From: Candidatus Accumulibacter phosphatis
GTDB taxonomy: Bacteria; Pseudomonadota; Gammaproteobacteria; Burkholderiales; Rhodocyclaceae
Reading direction: 5' to 3'
Assembly: GCF_012939955.1 (NCBI RefSeq)
Contig: NZ_SPMY01000017.1
Coordinates: forward strand, 62,001-126,000
Length of the DNA stretch: 64,000 nt
Positions within the stretch are counted from its first letter, which is position 1; each line of letters begins with the position of its first letter. Both the position numbers and the translations under genes were made by a program. This document shows, one piece after another, positions 42,492 through 51,887 of this stretch. Below the pieces are notes generated by a model. It was not told the DNA's origin. It ran no database searches and saw nothing but the letters and a program-made list of their open reading frames with translations.

Positions 42492-43201
42492 CCGCTCACC
42501 GCTGACTGATCAAGCGGTGCCCAGCGAGGTCGGTCGTGAACACTGTCCTGTCTGCTGCCTGTCGCCGTGTGGTGGCGCGTGCATTGGCTCTCCCTTCGGT
42601 CAACCGGTAGCCCTTTCCCTTTCCCTTGCTTTTTCCCTTTTCCTATCGCAAGACCGGGCGGAATATTTCGCGCGCATCGCTCTGCGGCCTGCAAGGACTG
42701 CTCGCCGCGGATCACGTGACGCTCCCTCCGGCCGATCCCTGGACGAAATACCAGAGTCACTCGCTGCAAGCGGCCAACGCGCCCCCCTGATCTTCGTACC
42801 GGGGGGTTCGTTTGCGTCAACCAGCACAGCGAGCTGTATCACTTGATCGGCCTCCCCCCCTGACAAGTGATCCGCCAACGACCAGCACGGCGCGCCACAA
42901 TAGCGAGCAATGCAGCGTCGACAGCAACAGAGCGCAAGCGCCAATCGTCGTCAGCTTGCCCGGGATACTTTTGCAAGGCACTCCCGGTCATACGCCGCCA
43001 GAGTCAGCTGCCCGTCATTGGGTCACGCGAAACTGTTCTGGTGGTGTAGTGCAAGGGAGATGGCTGCCTGGTACGACAAGCCATCGCTTTGCAGCAGCAG
43101 TCAATGATGTAACGGAACTCAGGACGGAGATGCTGGCCGGGTGTGCTGGAGCCATCTGCATCAATGTGTGAGAAACCACACGCGCCTAACGGAGAGCAGT
43201 A
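42492..43201 (+). other. Long intergenic region ahead of the polysaccharide locus
   Basis: 710 bases without a gene I can support; open frames here have no recognisable product. A pyrimidine-rich tract lies at about 42609-42647, built from repeats of CCCTTT and CCCTTG. I looked for a sigma-54 promoter (TGGCAC-N5-TTGCA), common upstream of PEP-CTERM/EPS loci, and found no match with correct spacing. GGAGAG precedes the first eps gene at the right end. The region probably holds the promoter and regulatory sites of the locus. Confidence 0.55.
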
Positions 43202-44551
43202 ATGCAAAATGAACCTCAGTTGTTTCACCGGCAGCATCGTTTTGACAATGCCTTGGCAAGACAGACTTCCGACGCCTTGCATAGGCGTAGCTACCCTCTT
43301 GCTTTGGATCGCGAAGGTGTGCGCGAAAAGCGCGCCAAGACCAGGTGGTGTTTTCCACTCATGAATTTCTGTGCGAAGCCTCTGACCATGATTTCCTGTT
43401 GCGCCCTTCTATCCTCGTCACCGCTGTCGGCGGATGAGGCCGATGTGTTCAACTTGACCGCGACGGTGTCTGCGCAGTGGGATGACAACCTTTTCCGCCG
43501 GCCGCCTGACGCCGATCCGCAAGCGGACACCATCACGACCACCACCATCGGCGCCAATCTTGACAAGACCATTGGCGTTCAGCGTCTGATTGCCAACGTG
43601 AATATGGTCGACTACCGCTATCAAACCAACGACTACCTCGACTTTGTCGCTGTCAACTACGATGCCAAATGGTTGTGGTCTGCGGGCAAGCGCCTGACCG
43701 GAACGCTGTCCTTTCTGCGTAGCGAATTGCCTAACGACTACGCCGACAACCGCAGCGCCGGTCGACGAAACGTGCAGACGACGGAAGTCGAGCGTTTCGA
43801 GGCCAACTACTGGTTTCATTCCAGCTGGGCTGCCGTAGCCGGCCTCGTGTCCACCAGCCTCACCAATCAAGTTCCCACGCGCACGGATGGCGACTATGAC
43901 GCAAACGGATACGAGCTCGGTTTGCGTTTTCGCCCCGCGTCCGGAAATACCGCGACGGCCCGCGCTGTTCACCTCGATGGAAACTACTCGAATCGCCTGC
44001 TGAACAGCGTATTCCAGTACGACAACGGATTCACACAGGACAACTACGGCGTCGAGCTTGATTGGCGCCTCACCGGGCACAGTCAGTTACGAGGCCGGCT
44101 CGACTACCTGGACCGTCAGCATCAGCACTTTTCGCAGCGCGACTATGCCGGATGGGTCGGCAACCTGCAGTACCTTTATGCCTACAGCGGCAAGAGTGTT
44201 TTCAGCTTTGGCTACAACCGAAAGCTGGAAGCATACCAGCAACTCACCTCCAGCTACTACGTCCTCGACCAAATCACGCTGGCCGCGCAGTGGGCAGCGA
44301 CCAGCCAGATCACCGTAAATGGGCGGGTCGCTTATGGGCTCCAAGCGTATCGAGGGGCCATCATTCCGCTCCCGGCAGGTCTTGAACAGCGCCAGGACGA
44401 CACTTCCAGCCTAGGCCTCGATGTGGCCTACACGCCAGCGCGCTGGCTGCAACTAAATGCCGGCGTCACACTGACTGATCGCAACTCCAACTACGATGCG
44501 TTCGATTACCGCGACCGCATCGTGTTCATCTCCGCCACCGCAAAATATTGA
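43202..44551 (+). CDS. epsL: EpsL-type outer-membrane beta-barrel protein of exopolysaccharide export
   Basis: 449 residues if started at ATG 43202, which has a good GGAGAG. That leaves 53 residues before what looks like the signal peptide (MNFCAKPLTMISCCALLSSSPLSADE), so ATG 43361 is the alternative. The mature protein is an amphipathic beta-strand array (SAQWDDNLFRRPPDA, ETLRF-like strands) ending in an aromatic residue pair (AKY), as in outer-membrane barrels. It matches the XrtB-associated EpsL group, proposed to be the outer-membrane secretion channel or porin. First gene of the EPS locus. Confidence 0.8.
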   Translation: MQNEPQLFHRQHRFDNALARQTSDALHRRSYPLALDREGVREKRAKTRWCFPLMNFCAKPLTMISCCALLSSSPLSADEADVFNLTATVSAQWDDNLFRRPPDADPQADTITTTTIGANLDKTIGVQRLIANVNMVDYRYQTNDYLDFVAVNYDAKWLWSAGKRLTGTLSFLRSELPNDYADNRSAGRRNVQTTEVERFEANYWFHSSWAAVAGLVSTSLTNQVPTRTDGDYDANGYELGLRFRPASGNTATARAVHLDGNYSNRLLNSVFQYDNGFTQDNYGVELDWRLTGHSQLRGRLDYLDRQHQHFSQRDYAGWVGNLQYLYAYSGKSVFSFGYNRKLEAYQQLTSSYYVLDQITLAAQWAATSQITVNGRVAYGLQAYRGAIIPLPAGLEQRQDDTSSLGLDVAYTPARWLQLNAGVTLTDRNSNYDAFDYRDRIVFISATAKY

Positions 44552-44593
44552 AAGCCTCTGCAAACTGCCATGCTCAGCTCAGGAAGGAAACAC

Positions 44594-45526
44594 ATGAAAA
44601 CCTCGACGACAATTATCGCCGCACTCGTTTCAGCACTCGCAGTCAGTGCCTGCGGCGAATCTGCCTCGGAAAAGAAAGTCGCGACACAAGCGGCGGCGAA
44701 GGTCAATGATGGCGAGATCTCCGTACATCAGATCAATTTCGTTCTTCAGCGAGGGCCGTCCATCCAGGCGGAGCAAGCCGACGCCGCCAGACGACAGGTT
44801 CTGGAAGGGCTGATTGACCAGGAACTGGCTGTACAGCAGGCGCTGGAGGCGAAGCTGGATCGAACGCCGAATGTCATGCAGTTGCTCGAAGCCACGCGTC
44901 GCGAAGTGCTGGCGCGAGCCTACCTGGAGCAGGCGGGCAGCGGTGTTGCCAAACCGACAGCCACGGAGCTGAGAACGTACTACGCCGACCATCCCGACAA
45001 TTTCGCCAATCGCAAGGTTTATCGTCTGGAGGAGCTTGCCTTTATGAGCACCCCGGAAACTCTCGCCAAGGTCAAGGACCAGCTCGCCAAAGGCCAGCCG
45101 GTGGCAGCGATCGCCGACAGCCTCAAGGCCAGCGGCGTTGCCGTGAGTGGCGGTCCCGCGATCAAATCCGCCGAACAGATTTCGCTCGATCTGCTACCCA
45201 GGATTGCCCGGGCCAAGGAAGGGCAGCCGCAGGTCTATGAAGACGCCGGCCGCGCCGCCATCGTCACCGTTCTGGGCACCAAGCCCGAGCCACTCGACGA
45301 GGCGAAAGCATTACCGCTCATTGAAAGCTACCTGACCAACAAGCAAAAGGCCGAGCGCGTGAGCGACGCGGTCAAGCAACTGCGTGGCAAGGCCAAGATC
45401 GAGTATCTCGGTGACTTCTCGGGCAGTGCGCCCGCAGCACCCGCCGAAAAAAATCGCGACGACCCCCCGGCGACGCAGCGATCAACAAAGGCGTTGCCGG
45501 ACTCAAGTAAGCAAAGCGAGCGCTAA
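44594..45526 (+). CDS. epsD: EpsD-family peptidyl-prolyl isomerase-like lipoprotein, C-terminus probably frameshifted
   Basis: Starts at ATG 44594 (AGGAAGG upstream) with a lipoprotein signal peptide ending in the lipobox AVSAC. A SurA-like N-terminal helical domain (VNDGEISVHQINFVLQRG) is followed by a parvulin-like segment. As given it ends after a Ser/Arg/Asp-rich tail at 45526. Removing one base from the A7 run (45447-45453) and one from the C6 run (45463-45468) instead gives PGDAAINKGVAGLK and a stop at 45510, which looks like a natural end for this family. Role: periplasmic chaperone for the export machinery, by family. Confidence 0.82.
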   Translation: MKTSTTIIAALVSALAVSACGESASEKKVATQAAAKVNDGEISVHQINFVLQRGPSIQAEQADAARRQVLEGLIDQELAVQQALEAKLDRTPNVMQLLEATRREVLARAYLEQAGSGVAKPTATELRTYYADHPDNFANRKVYRLEELAFMSTPETLAKVKDQLAKGQPVAAIADSLKASGVAVSGGPAIKSAEQISLDLLPRIARAKEGQPQVYEDAGRAAIVTVLGTKPEPLDEAKALPLIESYLTNKQKAERVSDAVKQLRGKAKIEYLGDFSGSAPAAPAEKNRDDPPATQRSTKALPDSSKQSER

Positions 45527-45528
45527 CC

Positions 45529-46335
45529 ATGAGCTATTTCAAGACACTCCTTCTCTTCATCCTGCTCCCACTGAGCTTCGCGTCCCTTGCGCAGGCTGAG
45601 GACAAATCGGCAGATTACCGCCTCGGGGCTGGCGATGCGATCAGGATAAGCGTCTTCCAGAACCCCGACCTGACCGTGGAATCACGTGTCGCTGACAGCG
45701 GGATCATCACCTATCCCTTGATCGGCGCCGTACAGTTGGGAGATCTCACCCTCCGCGATGCCGAAAAAGCCATCGCCGACAAGCTTCGCGAAGGAGGTTT
45801 CGTCCAGAAACCGCAGGTCAATATTCTGCTGACGCAGGTCAGGGGAAACCAGGTATCCGTGCTCGGGCTGGTCAATCGCCCTGGCCGCTACCCGATCGAA
45901 ACCGGCAACACCCGGCTGACCGACATGCTGGCGACGGCTGGTGGAGCGATTCCCGATGGTTCGGACGTCGTCATCGTCACCGGCATCCGGGACGGGAAGC
46001 CTTTCCGCAAAGAGGTCGACGTGCCTGCCTTGTTCGTGTCGGGAAACAGCGATGAGGACATCGTCGTCGCGGGTGGTGACGTCATCTACGTGCACCGGGC
46101 GCCCGTCTTCTATGTCTATGGTGAAGTCCAGCGCCCCGGCCCCTACCGGATCGAAAGGGGGATGACCGTGCTGCAGGCGCTGGTCCGGGGCGGCGGCCTC
46201 ACGATGCGCGGCACCGAGCGGAGCCTGCGCATTCATCGCCGCACAGCAGATGGCAACCTGGCCGTGATTGCCCCCGAGAAGTTCGATGTTATCCAGCCCG
46301 ACGACGTACTTCACGTCGAGGAAAGCTTCTTCTGA
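45529..46335 (+). CDS. epsE: Polysaccharide export protein EpsE (Wza-like)
   Basis: 268 residues with a signal peptide ending SLAQA. A poly-export domain (YRLGAGDAIRISVFQNPDLT, SGIITYPLIGAVQLGDLT) is followed by two SLBB-type domains (VSVLGLVNRPGRYPI and FYVYGEVQRPGPYRI). Unlike Wza it has no lipobox Cys and no obvious C-terminal amphipathic helix, so another protein, perhaps EpsL, may form the outer-membrane pore. Follows epsD directly. Confidence 0.92.
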   Translation: MSYFKTLLLFILLPLSFASLAQAEDKSADYRLGAGDAIRISVFQNPDLTVESRVADSGIITYPLIGAVQLGDLTLRDAEKAIADKLREGGFVQKPQVNILLTQVRGNQVSVLGLVNRPGRYPIETGNTRLTDMLATAGGAIPDGSDVVIVTGIRDGKPFRKEVDVPALFVSGNSDEDIVVAGGDVIYVHRAPVFYVYGEVQRPGPYRIERGMTVLQALVRGGGLTMRGTERSLRIHRRTADGNLAVIAPEKFDVIQPDDVLHVEESFF

Positions 46336-46360
46336 TCGCCGCGCCAACCGAAAGATCCCC

Positions 46361-47792
46361 ATGACTCTCAACCAGTTTCTCCTGATCCTCTGGGCACGCC
46401 GAACGGTGGCGCTGGCCGTGCTCGGGTTGACCGTTCTGACCACGCTGACGGTCAGTCTGCTGCTGCCGAAGCAATATACGGCAGCAACCTCGGTAGTCGT
46501 CGACGTCAAATCGCCCGACCCGATCGTCGGCATGGTGTTGCCTGGCATGATGGCACCCGGCTACATGGCCACCCAGATCGACATCATCAACAGCGACCGC
46601 ACGGCGCAGCTCGTCGTCAAGTTGTTGCGCATGGACGAAAACCCGCAGATCAAGGAACAATGGCAGGAAGCGACCGACGGCAAGGGCCAGCTCACTGCCT
46701 GGCTGGCGCAGTTGCTGCAAAAGAAGCTTGACGTCCAGCCCGCGCGCGAAAGCAACGTCATCCATATCGGCTTCACAGGACACGACCCGGTCTTCGCAGC
46801 AGCGATCGCCAATGCCTTCGCCCAGGCCTACATCGCTACCAACATCGAGTTGCGCGTCGAGCCGGCTCGCCAGTACGCCGACTGGTTTGATCAGCAGGTC
46901 AAGGCCCAGCGCGAACGCCTCGAGGTGGCGCAAAAGGCACTGTCGGATTTCCAGCAGAAGACCGGCATCATCGCCGCTGACAAGAGCCTTGACTACGAGA
47001 TGCAGAAATACAACGAGCTGTCAGCGCTGCTCACCCAGGCCGAGTCGCAGGGTGCTGATTCCACCAGCAAGCAGAAGATCGACCGCTCGGACACCTTGCA
47101 GGAAGTCATGCAGAACCCGCTGATCAACCAGCTCAAAGCCGATCTCGCACGCCTGGAATCCAGACTCAAGGAACTCTCGGGCAACCTCGGCGAAAACCAC
47201 CCGCAGTACCAGCGCATGCTGGCGGAAATTAACGAACTCAGGACACGCATGCGCAGCGAGACGGCCAAGGTGACCAGAGCCATTGGCACGGCCGGACTGG
47301 TCAGCGAGGCCAAGGAAATCGAGATCCAGGCTGCGATCGAAGCGCAACGGAAAAAAAGTGCTTGATCTCAAGATCCAGCGTGACGAGATCGATGTGCTGG
47401 CGCGTGAAGTGGAAACTGCACAACGGGGCTTCGACGCAATCGGGCAGCGCATGACACAGAGCAAGTTCGAGTCGCAATCGCTGCAGACCAACATCGCGAT
47501 TCTCACGCCAGCCTCGCAGCCACTTGAGCCCTCGAAGCCGAAGCTCCTTCTCAACCTGCTCGTCTCGGTCTTCCTCGGCACACTGCTCGGGATCGGTGCG
47601 GCGCTGTTGCTCGAACTCGCGCAACGACGCGTGCGCTCGGCCGATGATCTCGCGCAGATGCTGGACTTGCCGGTACTCGCCGCGCTTGGCTCGGCGCTCA
47701 CACCGGGTCGGGGCAAAGGCAGGCGTTTCTCGCCCACCTCCCGCGTCGATCGCAACAATCCAGGAACACAGCTAAAGATTTCGGAGGCCTGA
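46361..47792 (+). CDS. epsF: Chain-length determinant protein EpsF (Wzz/PCP-like), frameshifted
   Basis: Starts at ATG 46361 (MTLNQFLLILWARRTVAL). It has an N-terminal membrane helix, the Wzz domain, and a coiled coil with LESRLKELSGNLGENHPQYQRM. The frame breaks at the A7 run 47351-47357; removing one A continues VLDLKIQRDEIDVLAREVE to a second helix (LLLNLLVSVFLGTLLGIGAALLL) and a stop at 47792. The repaired length is 476 residues. It sets polymer length and pairs with the EpsG kinase-like protein. Confidence 0.93.
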
Positions 47793-47798
47793 CCCGTA

Positions 47799-48671
47799 AT
47801 GAACGTAATGACTGAAAAACTCCATCTCGGCCCAGGTCCGTCCATTGGCGCCATGCTGATCGACAGCGGTCGCCTGGCACCCGCGGACGCCGAAAGCATC
47901 CTCAGGCTGCAGAGTGCTCAGGGAATGCGTTTCGGCGACGCCGCCGTCCAGCTCGGGCTGCTCAGCGACGAGGACGTTCAACAGGCCCTGTCGCAGCAGT
48001 ACGACTACCCGTACCTCATGGCGGGCGACGAGTGCGTCAGCGAGGAAGTCGTCGCCGCATTCAAGCCCTTCAGTCCCTTTGTCGAACAACTGCGCGCCCT
48101 GCGCAGCCAGCTGCTGCTGCGCTGGTTCGATGCCGATACGGGTAGCGGCAAGGCTCTGGCCGTGCTCAGCCCGGATTCCGGCGAAGGCCGCAGCTTCATC
48201 GCCGCGAACCTGGCCGTGGTCTTTTCCCAGTTGGGTCAGCGCACCCTGCTGATCGATGCCGATCTGCGCAAACCCCGCCAGCACCAGCTCTTCAGGCTGC
48301 CCAACAAGCTGGGCCTGTCCAGCATTCTCGCCGGCCGGGCAGTGCTTACCGAAGCCATCGGCTGCATCCCTCGCCTCAATGGCCTGTGCGTTCTACCCGC
48401 CGGTGCCGTGCCCCCCAATCCACAGGAACTGCTCAGCCGAGAAGCTTTTGCAAATCTGATGGAGACCCTGCCGGGTCGATACGACGTGATCATCGTCGAT
48501 ACGCCGGCCGCGGCCGAGACTGCCGACCATCAGACAATCGCCGTTCGCGCCCGTGGGAGCCTCGTTGTCGCACGCCGAAACGTCAGCTTCGCGCCACGCC
48601 TGCAAGCGCTTGTCCATTCCGTGCACGATTGCGGCGCCACTGTCGTTGGTTCCGTGCTCAACCAGGGGTAG
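47799..48671 (+). CDS. epsG: EpsG, chain-length determinant tyrosine kinase-like ATPase
   Basis: 290 residues. An N-terminal helical part (GAMLIDSGRLAPADAESIL, a GspE-N-like fold) precedes a CpsD/CapB-type P-loop domain with Walker A-like SPDSGEGRSFIAANLA, Walker A' LLIDADLRKPRQ and Walker B VIIVDTPAA. The Walker A Lys is Arg (GEGRS), and the protein ends VVGSVLNQG without a tyrosine cluster. I recall the same Arg in other EpsG proteins. It probably regulates EpsF, but a BY-kinase autophosphorylation tail is missing. Confidence 0.88.
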   Translation: MNVMTEKLHLGPGPSIGAMLIDSGRLAPADAESILRLQSAQGMRFGDAAVQLGLLSDEDVQQALSQQYDYPYLMAGDECVSEEVVAAFKPFSPFVEQLRALRSQLLLRWFDADTGSGKALAVLSPDSGEGRSFIAANLAVVFSQLGQRTLLIDADLRKPRQHQLFRLPNKLGLSSILAGRAVLTEAIGCIPRLNGLCVLPAGAVPPNPQELLSREAFANLMETLPGRYDVIIVDTPAAAETADHQTIAVRARGSLVVARRNVSFAPRLQALVHSVHDCGATVVGSVLNQG

Positions 48672-48787
48672 AACTGATGCCGGTCTGCGCATTCCCTGTC
48701 GACCCAGCCGCCTTCGTGTCGGCAACACACAACGCGCATTCCGGCAGCGAGCAGGCAATCGACGACAGCCAGCTGACTTCCCGCCGC

Positions 48788-49183
48788 TCAACTGCCGGCA
48801 CGCCCGGCAAGACCCAGCCGGGCGAGGGCGAAAACGCCAAGCAGCGCACCGAACGCGTCAGCAAGAAAATCGTCCCATCCGGCGGAACGACCGGGCAGGA
48901 AGGCTTGATGCGCTTCGTCCAGCATGCCCACCAAGGTCGTGAGGACAAAGGCCAGCAGCAGCAGGGCAACGCCATGCAGACGCAGCAGTCCGGCAGACAG
49001 CGCGATCAGAATCGCCAGCAGCATGCACAACGCAAGGTGTGCCAGCTTGTCCCACGGCACTGGAACAAGGCCGACAGCAATTGGCTGCGCGCCAAGCACA
49101 AACACACCCGGCACCAGAACCAGCAACAGCACCAGCGAAGCAATACGCAGCTGCTGCAATCGGGCGGGGAGTAGACACGGCAT
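48788..49183 (-). CDS. VanZ-like membrane protein, antiparallel in the EPS locus
   Basis: 131 residues with four hydrophobic helices (LVLLLVLVPGVFVLG, WDKLAHLALCMLLAILIAL, VALLLLAFVLTTLVGMLDE, GALLGVFALARLGL). The motif WDKLAHL ... DEAHQ..LPGR..GWDDFLAD is the VanZ/phosphotransbutyrylase-like signature. It is the only minus-strand gene of the locus. Its start codon and that of exosortase B share the palindrome CATG (49181-49184). VanZ-like genes occur in XrtB-type loci; the function is unknown. Confidence 0.85.
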   Translation of the reverse strand: MPCLLPARLQQLRIASLVLLLVLVPGVFVLGAQPIAVGLVPVPWDKLAHLALCMLLAILIALSAGLLRLHGVALLLLAFVLTTLVGMLDEAHQAFLPGRSAGWDDFLADAFGALLGVFALARLGLAGRAGS

Positions 49184-50086
49184 GGGAATGGTCGCTCCAG
49201 CAATTCCGCGCGCGTCGCGGCAGGCGCTTGCGCAGTGGTTGGCATGGCTGCCGATTATCGCAGGACTGATGGTCCTTTACCTGCCAAGCTTTCTTGACCT
49301 GTTTCGAACCATTTGGGCAACCGACGAGCAAAAGCACGGCCCGATCGTTCTGTCCGTCGCCTGCTGGCTGGCCTGGCGAAATTGGCCAAACATGTGGCTG
49401 GCCAGTCACGGCCAGCAGACCAGTACCTGGGGCTGGCCGATCTTCATCGTCGGGCTGCTGCTCTACATCATCGGGCGCTCGCAGGACATCCTCCTCTTCG
49501 AAGTCGGTTCCATCATCTGGCTGCTGGTCGCCATTCTGTTGCTCACACGCGGAACGGCGGCACTGAAGGCGCAGTGGTTTGCACTGTTCTTCATGCTGTT
49601 CATGATCCCGTTACCCGGTGCGCTTGTCGATGCGCTGACCATGCCGATGAAGACGGCCGTCTCCTTCGTCGCCGAACACATTCTCTTCTCGGCGGGCTAC
49701 CCCATCGCCCGCAGCGGCGTAGTCCTGCAGATCGGCCAGTACAAGCTGCTGGTGGCCGATGCCTGCGCCGGTCTGCACACCCTGTTCACCCTGGAAGCGC
49801 TGGGTCTGCTTTACCTCAACATCATCCGCAGCGACTCACTGCTGCGCAACGTCACGCTGGCCATCCTGATCGTGCCGATCTCCTTCACCGCCAACGTCAT
49901 CCGCGTGATGGTGCTGACGCTGATTACCTACACTTCGGGGACGAAGCGGGGCAAGGCTTCCTGCATGCCTTTGCCGGCATGGTCCTGTTCCTGAGTGCGC
50001 TGCTGCTGATCATTGCCGTCGATTCGCTGCTGCAATATGCCGTCAGGTGGCGGCATCGTCGCGCTGCGCGGGGGGCAAGACAGTGA
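49182..50086 (+). CDS. xrtB: Exosortase B, frameshifted before the catalytic His
   Basis: From ATG 49182 (or ATG 49188): eight hydrophobic helices. The catalytic Cys is in ADACAGLHT (Cys about 195) and the Arg in [10 protein letters not shown] (about 241). At about 49930-49936 the frame goes astray and stops at 49994; the overlapping frame continues [16 protein letters not shown], with the catalytic His, and a last helix to 50086. Joining needs one added or two removed bases, so this is not the usual homopolymer pattern. Exosortases cleave PEP-CTERM sorting signals in the inner membrane. Confidence 0.9.
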
Positions 50087-50769
50087 AGCTCTGGCTGAGA
50101 AACGTCCTCCTGCTTGCACTCATGCTCGCAGCATCTGGCCTGGCGATGGCCTTGCGGCCAACTGAAAAGATTGCCGACCAGGGTGCGCGTATGGATATCG
50201 CGCGAATATTTCCTGAGCAGTTTGCCGACTGGCGAGTCGCTCCCGGCATCGTGCCGGCCCTGGTCAGCCCCGACGTCAAGGAAAAGCTCGACGCCCTCTA
50301 TGACCAAACGCTTTCCCGCACCTACGTCAACGACGACGGGCAACGCATCATGCTCTCCATCGCCTACGGCGGCGACCAGAGTGGCGACAAGACACAGGTA
50401 CATCGGCCGGAGTTCTGTTATGCGGCGCAGGGCTTTCAGTTGAGCAATAACCGCGAAAGCCAGATCACGACCGAGAGCGGCGTCCTGCCGGTGCGACGCC
50501 TTGAAGCGGTTCAAGGCAGCCGGAATGAACCGATCACCTACTGGATCACCATCGGTGACGAGGTGACGCTGCCCGGTCTGGGCCGCAAGTTGATCCAGCT
50601 GCGCTACGGACTCACCGGAAAAGTACCCGACGGCATGCTGGTGCGCGTGTCGTCGATCGATCAGGACGTTAGCAAGGCCTACCAACTGCAAGACCACTTC
50701 GTTCGCGACATGCTTGCCGCCATCAATGCGCAAGATCGCATTCGCGTCGCCGGTCGTTTGATTCCGTAA
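50083..50769 (+). CDS. epsI: EpsI family protein
   Basis: 228 residues from a GTG (50083) overlapping the exosortase stop (GTGA), with GGGGGGCAAG upstream. One N-terminal helix ([15 protein letters not shown]) anchors a periplasmic domain containing FADWRVAPG, the conserved [12 protein letters not shown] with its Cys, and [21 protein letters not shown]. EpsI domains are found next to or fused with exosortases and are thought to take part in polymer export or modification. It closes the export module. Confidence 0.93.
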   Translation: MKLWLRNVLLLALMLAASGLAMALRPTEKIADQGARMDIARIFPEQFADWRVAPGIVPALVSPDVKEKLDALYDQTLSRTYVNDDGQRIMLSIAYGGDQSGDKTQVHRPEFCYAAQGFQLSNNRESQITTESGVLPVRRLEAVQGSRNEPITYWITIGDEVTLPGLGRKLIQLRYGLTGKVPDGMLVRVSSIDQDVSKAYQLQDHFVRDMLAAINAQDRIRVAGRLIP

Positions 50770-50789
50770 CTCCCTGAACAGGCAAAGTC

Positions 50790-51875
50790 ATGACAAAAAC
50801 AGCACTGATTACCGGCGTCACCGGCCAGGACGGCGCCTACCTCGCCGAATTCCTGCTCAACAAGGGCTACATCGTGCACGGCATCAAGCGCCGCGCCTCG
50901 CTCTTCAACACCGACCGCATCGACCACCTGTACCAGGACCCACATGTCAACAACCGCAACTTCATCCTGCATCACGGTGACCTTACCGACTCGACCAACC
51001 TGATTCGCATCATCCAGCACGTCCAGCCCGACGAAATCTACAACCTCGCCGCGATGAGCCACGTGGCCGTCAGCTTCGAAACCCCCGAATACACGGCCAA
51101 CGCCGACGGTATCGGCACCCTGCGCATCCTCGAAGCCATCCGCATTCTCGGTCTCGAAAAGAAGGCCCGCTTCTACCAGGCCAGCACTTCCGAACTCTAT
51201 GGCCTCGTCCAGGAAACCCCGCAGAAGGAAACCACCCCCTTCTACCCGCGCAGCCCTTACGCCGTCGCCAAAATGTACGCCTACTGGATCACGGTCAATT
51301 ACCGGGAAGCCTACGGCCTCTATGCCTGTAACGGCATTCTGTTCAATCACGAATCACCGCTGCGCGGCGAAACCTTTGTCACCCGCAAAATCACCCGTGC
51401 GCTGGCACGAATCAAGCTCAAGCTGCAGGACTGCCTCTACCTTGGCAACATGGACTCCCTCCGCGACTGGGGCCATGCCAAGGACTACGTCGAAATGCAA
51501 TGGCTGATGCTGCAGCAGGACCAGCCCGACGACTTCGTCATTGCCACCGGCGTCCAATACAGCGTGCGCCAGTTCGTCGATACCGCCGCGCGCGAACTCG
51601 GCATCGAGATCACCTGGCAAGGGCGAGGCGTTGAAGAAACAGGGACCGACCAGAACGGCAACATCATCGTCAGGGTCGATCCGCGTTACTTCCGCCCCAC
51701 CGAAGTCGAAACCCTGCTTGGCGACCCGACCAAGGCCCGGGAAAAGCTTGGCTGGACACCGAAAACCACCTTCGCCGAACTGGTTGCCGAAATGGTTCGT
51801 GAAGACCTGAAGAGTGCCGAACGTGACGAACTGGTCAAGAAACACGGCTACGCCGCCTTCGATCACCACGAGTAA
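50790..51875 (+). CDS. gmd: GDP-mannose 4,6-dehydratase
   Basis: 361 residues. Extended SDR fold with cofactor motif [16 protein letters not shown], the catalytic Thr/Ser-Glu and YxxxK ([10 protein letters not shown]), and [16 protein letters not shown]. It converts GDP-D-mannose to GDP-4-keto-6-deoxymannose, the substrate of the enzyme encoded next. Codon use matches the flanking chromosome. Confidence 0.97.
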   Translation: MTKTALITGVTGQDGAYLAEFLLNKGYIVHGIKRRASLFNTDRIDHLYQDPHVNNRNFILHHGDLTDSTNLIRIIQHVQPDEIYNLAAMSHVAVSFETPEYTANADGIGTLRILEAIRILGLEKKARFYQASTSELYGLVQETPQKETTPFYPRSPYAVAKMYAYWITVNYREAYGLYACNGILFNHESPLRGETFVTRKITRALARIKLKLQDCLYLGNMDSLRDWGHAKDYVEMQWLMLQQDQPDDFVIATGVQYSVRQFVDTAARELGIEITWQGRGVEETGTDQNGNIIVRVDPRYFRPTEVETLLGDPTKAREKLGWTPKTTFAELVAEMVREDLKSAERDELVKKHGYAAFDHHE

Positions 51876-51887
51876 AGCAGGCCGGGT

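Noticed and set aside
42463-43171. Open frames in the gap before the EPS locus
   Set aside because: Biased composition, no ribosome-binding sites of note, and no similarity that I recognise.
42961-43200. A sigma-54 promoter upstream of epsL
   Set aside because: Partial matches (CTGGTACG, TTTGC) are present but the spacing between the GG and GC elements is far too long.
48676-49174. Plus-strand frame opposite the VanZ-like gene that would fill the gap between epsG and xrtB
   Set aside because: It is Gln/Arg/Ser-rich and without a domain, whereas the minus strand gives a clear four-helix VanZ protein.
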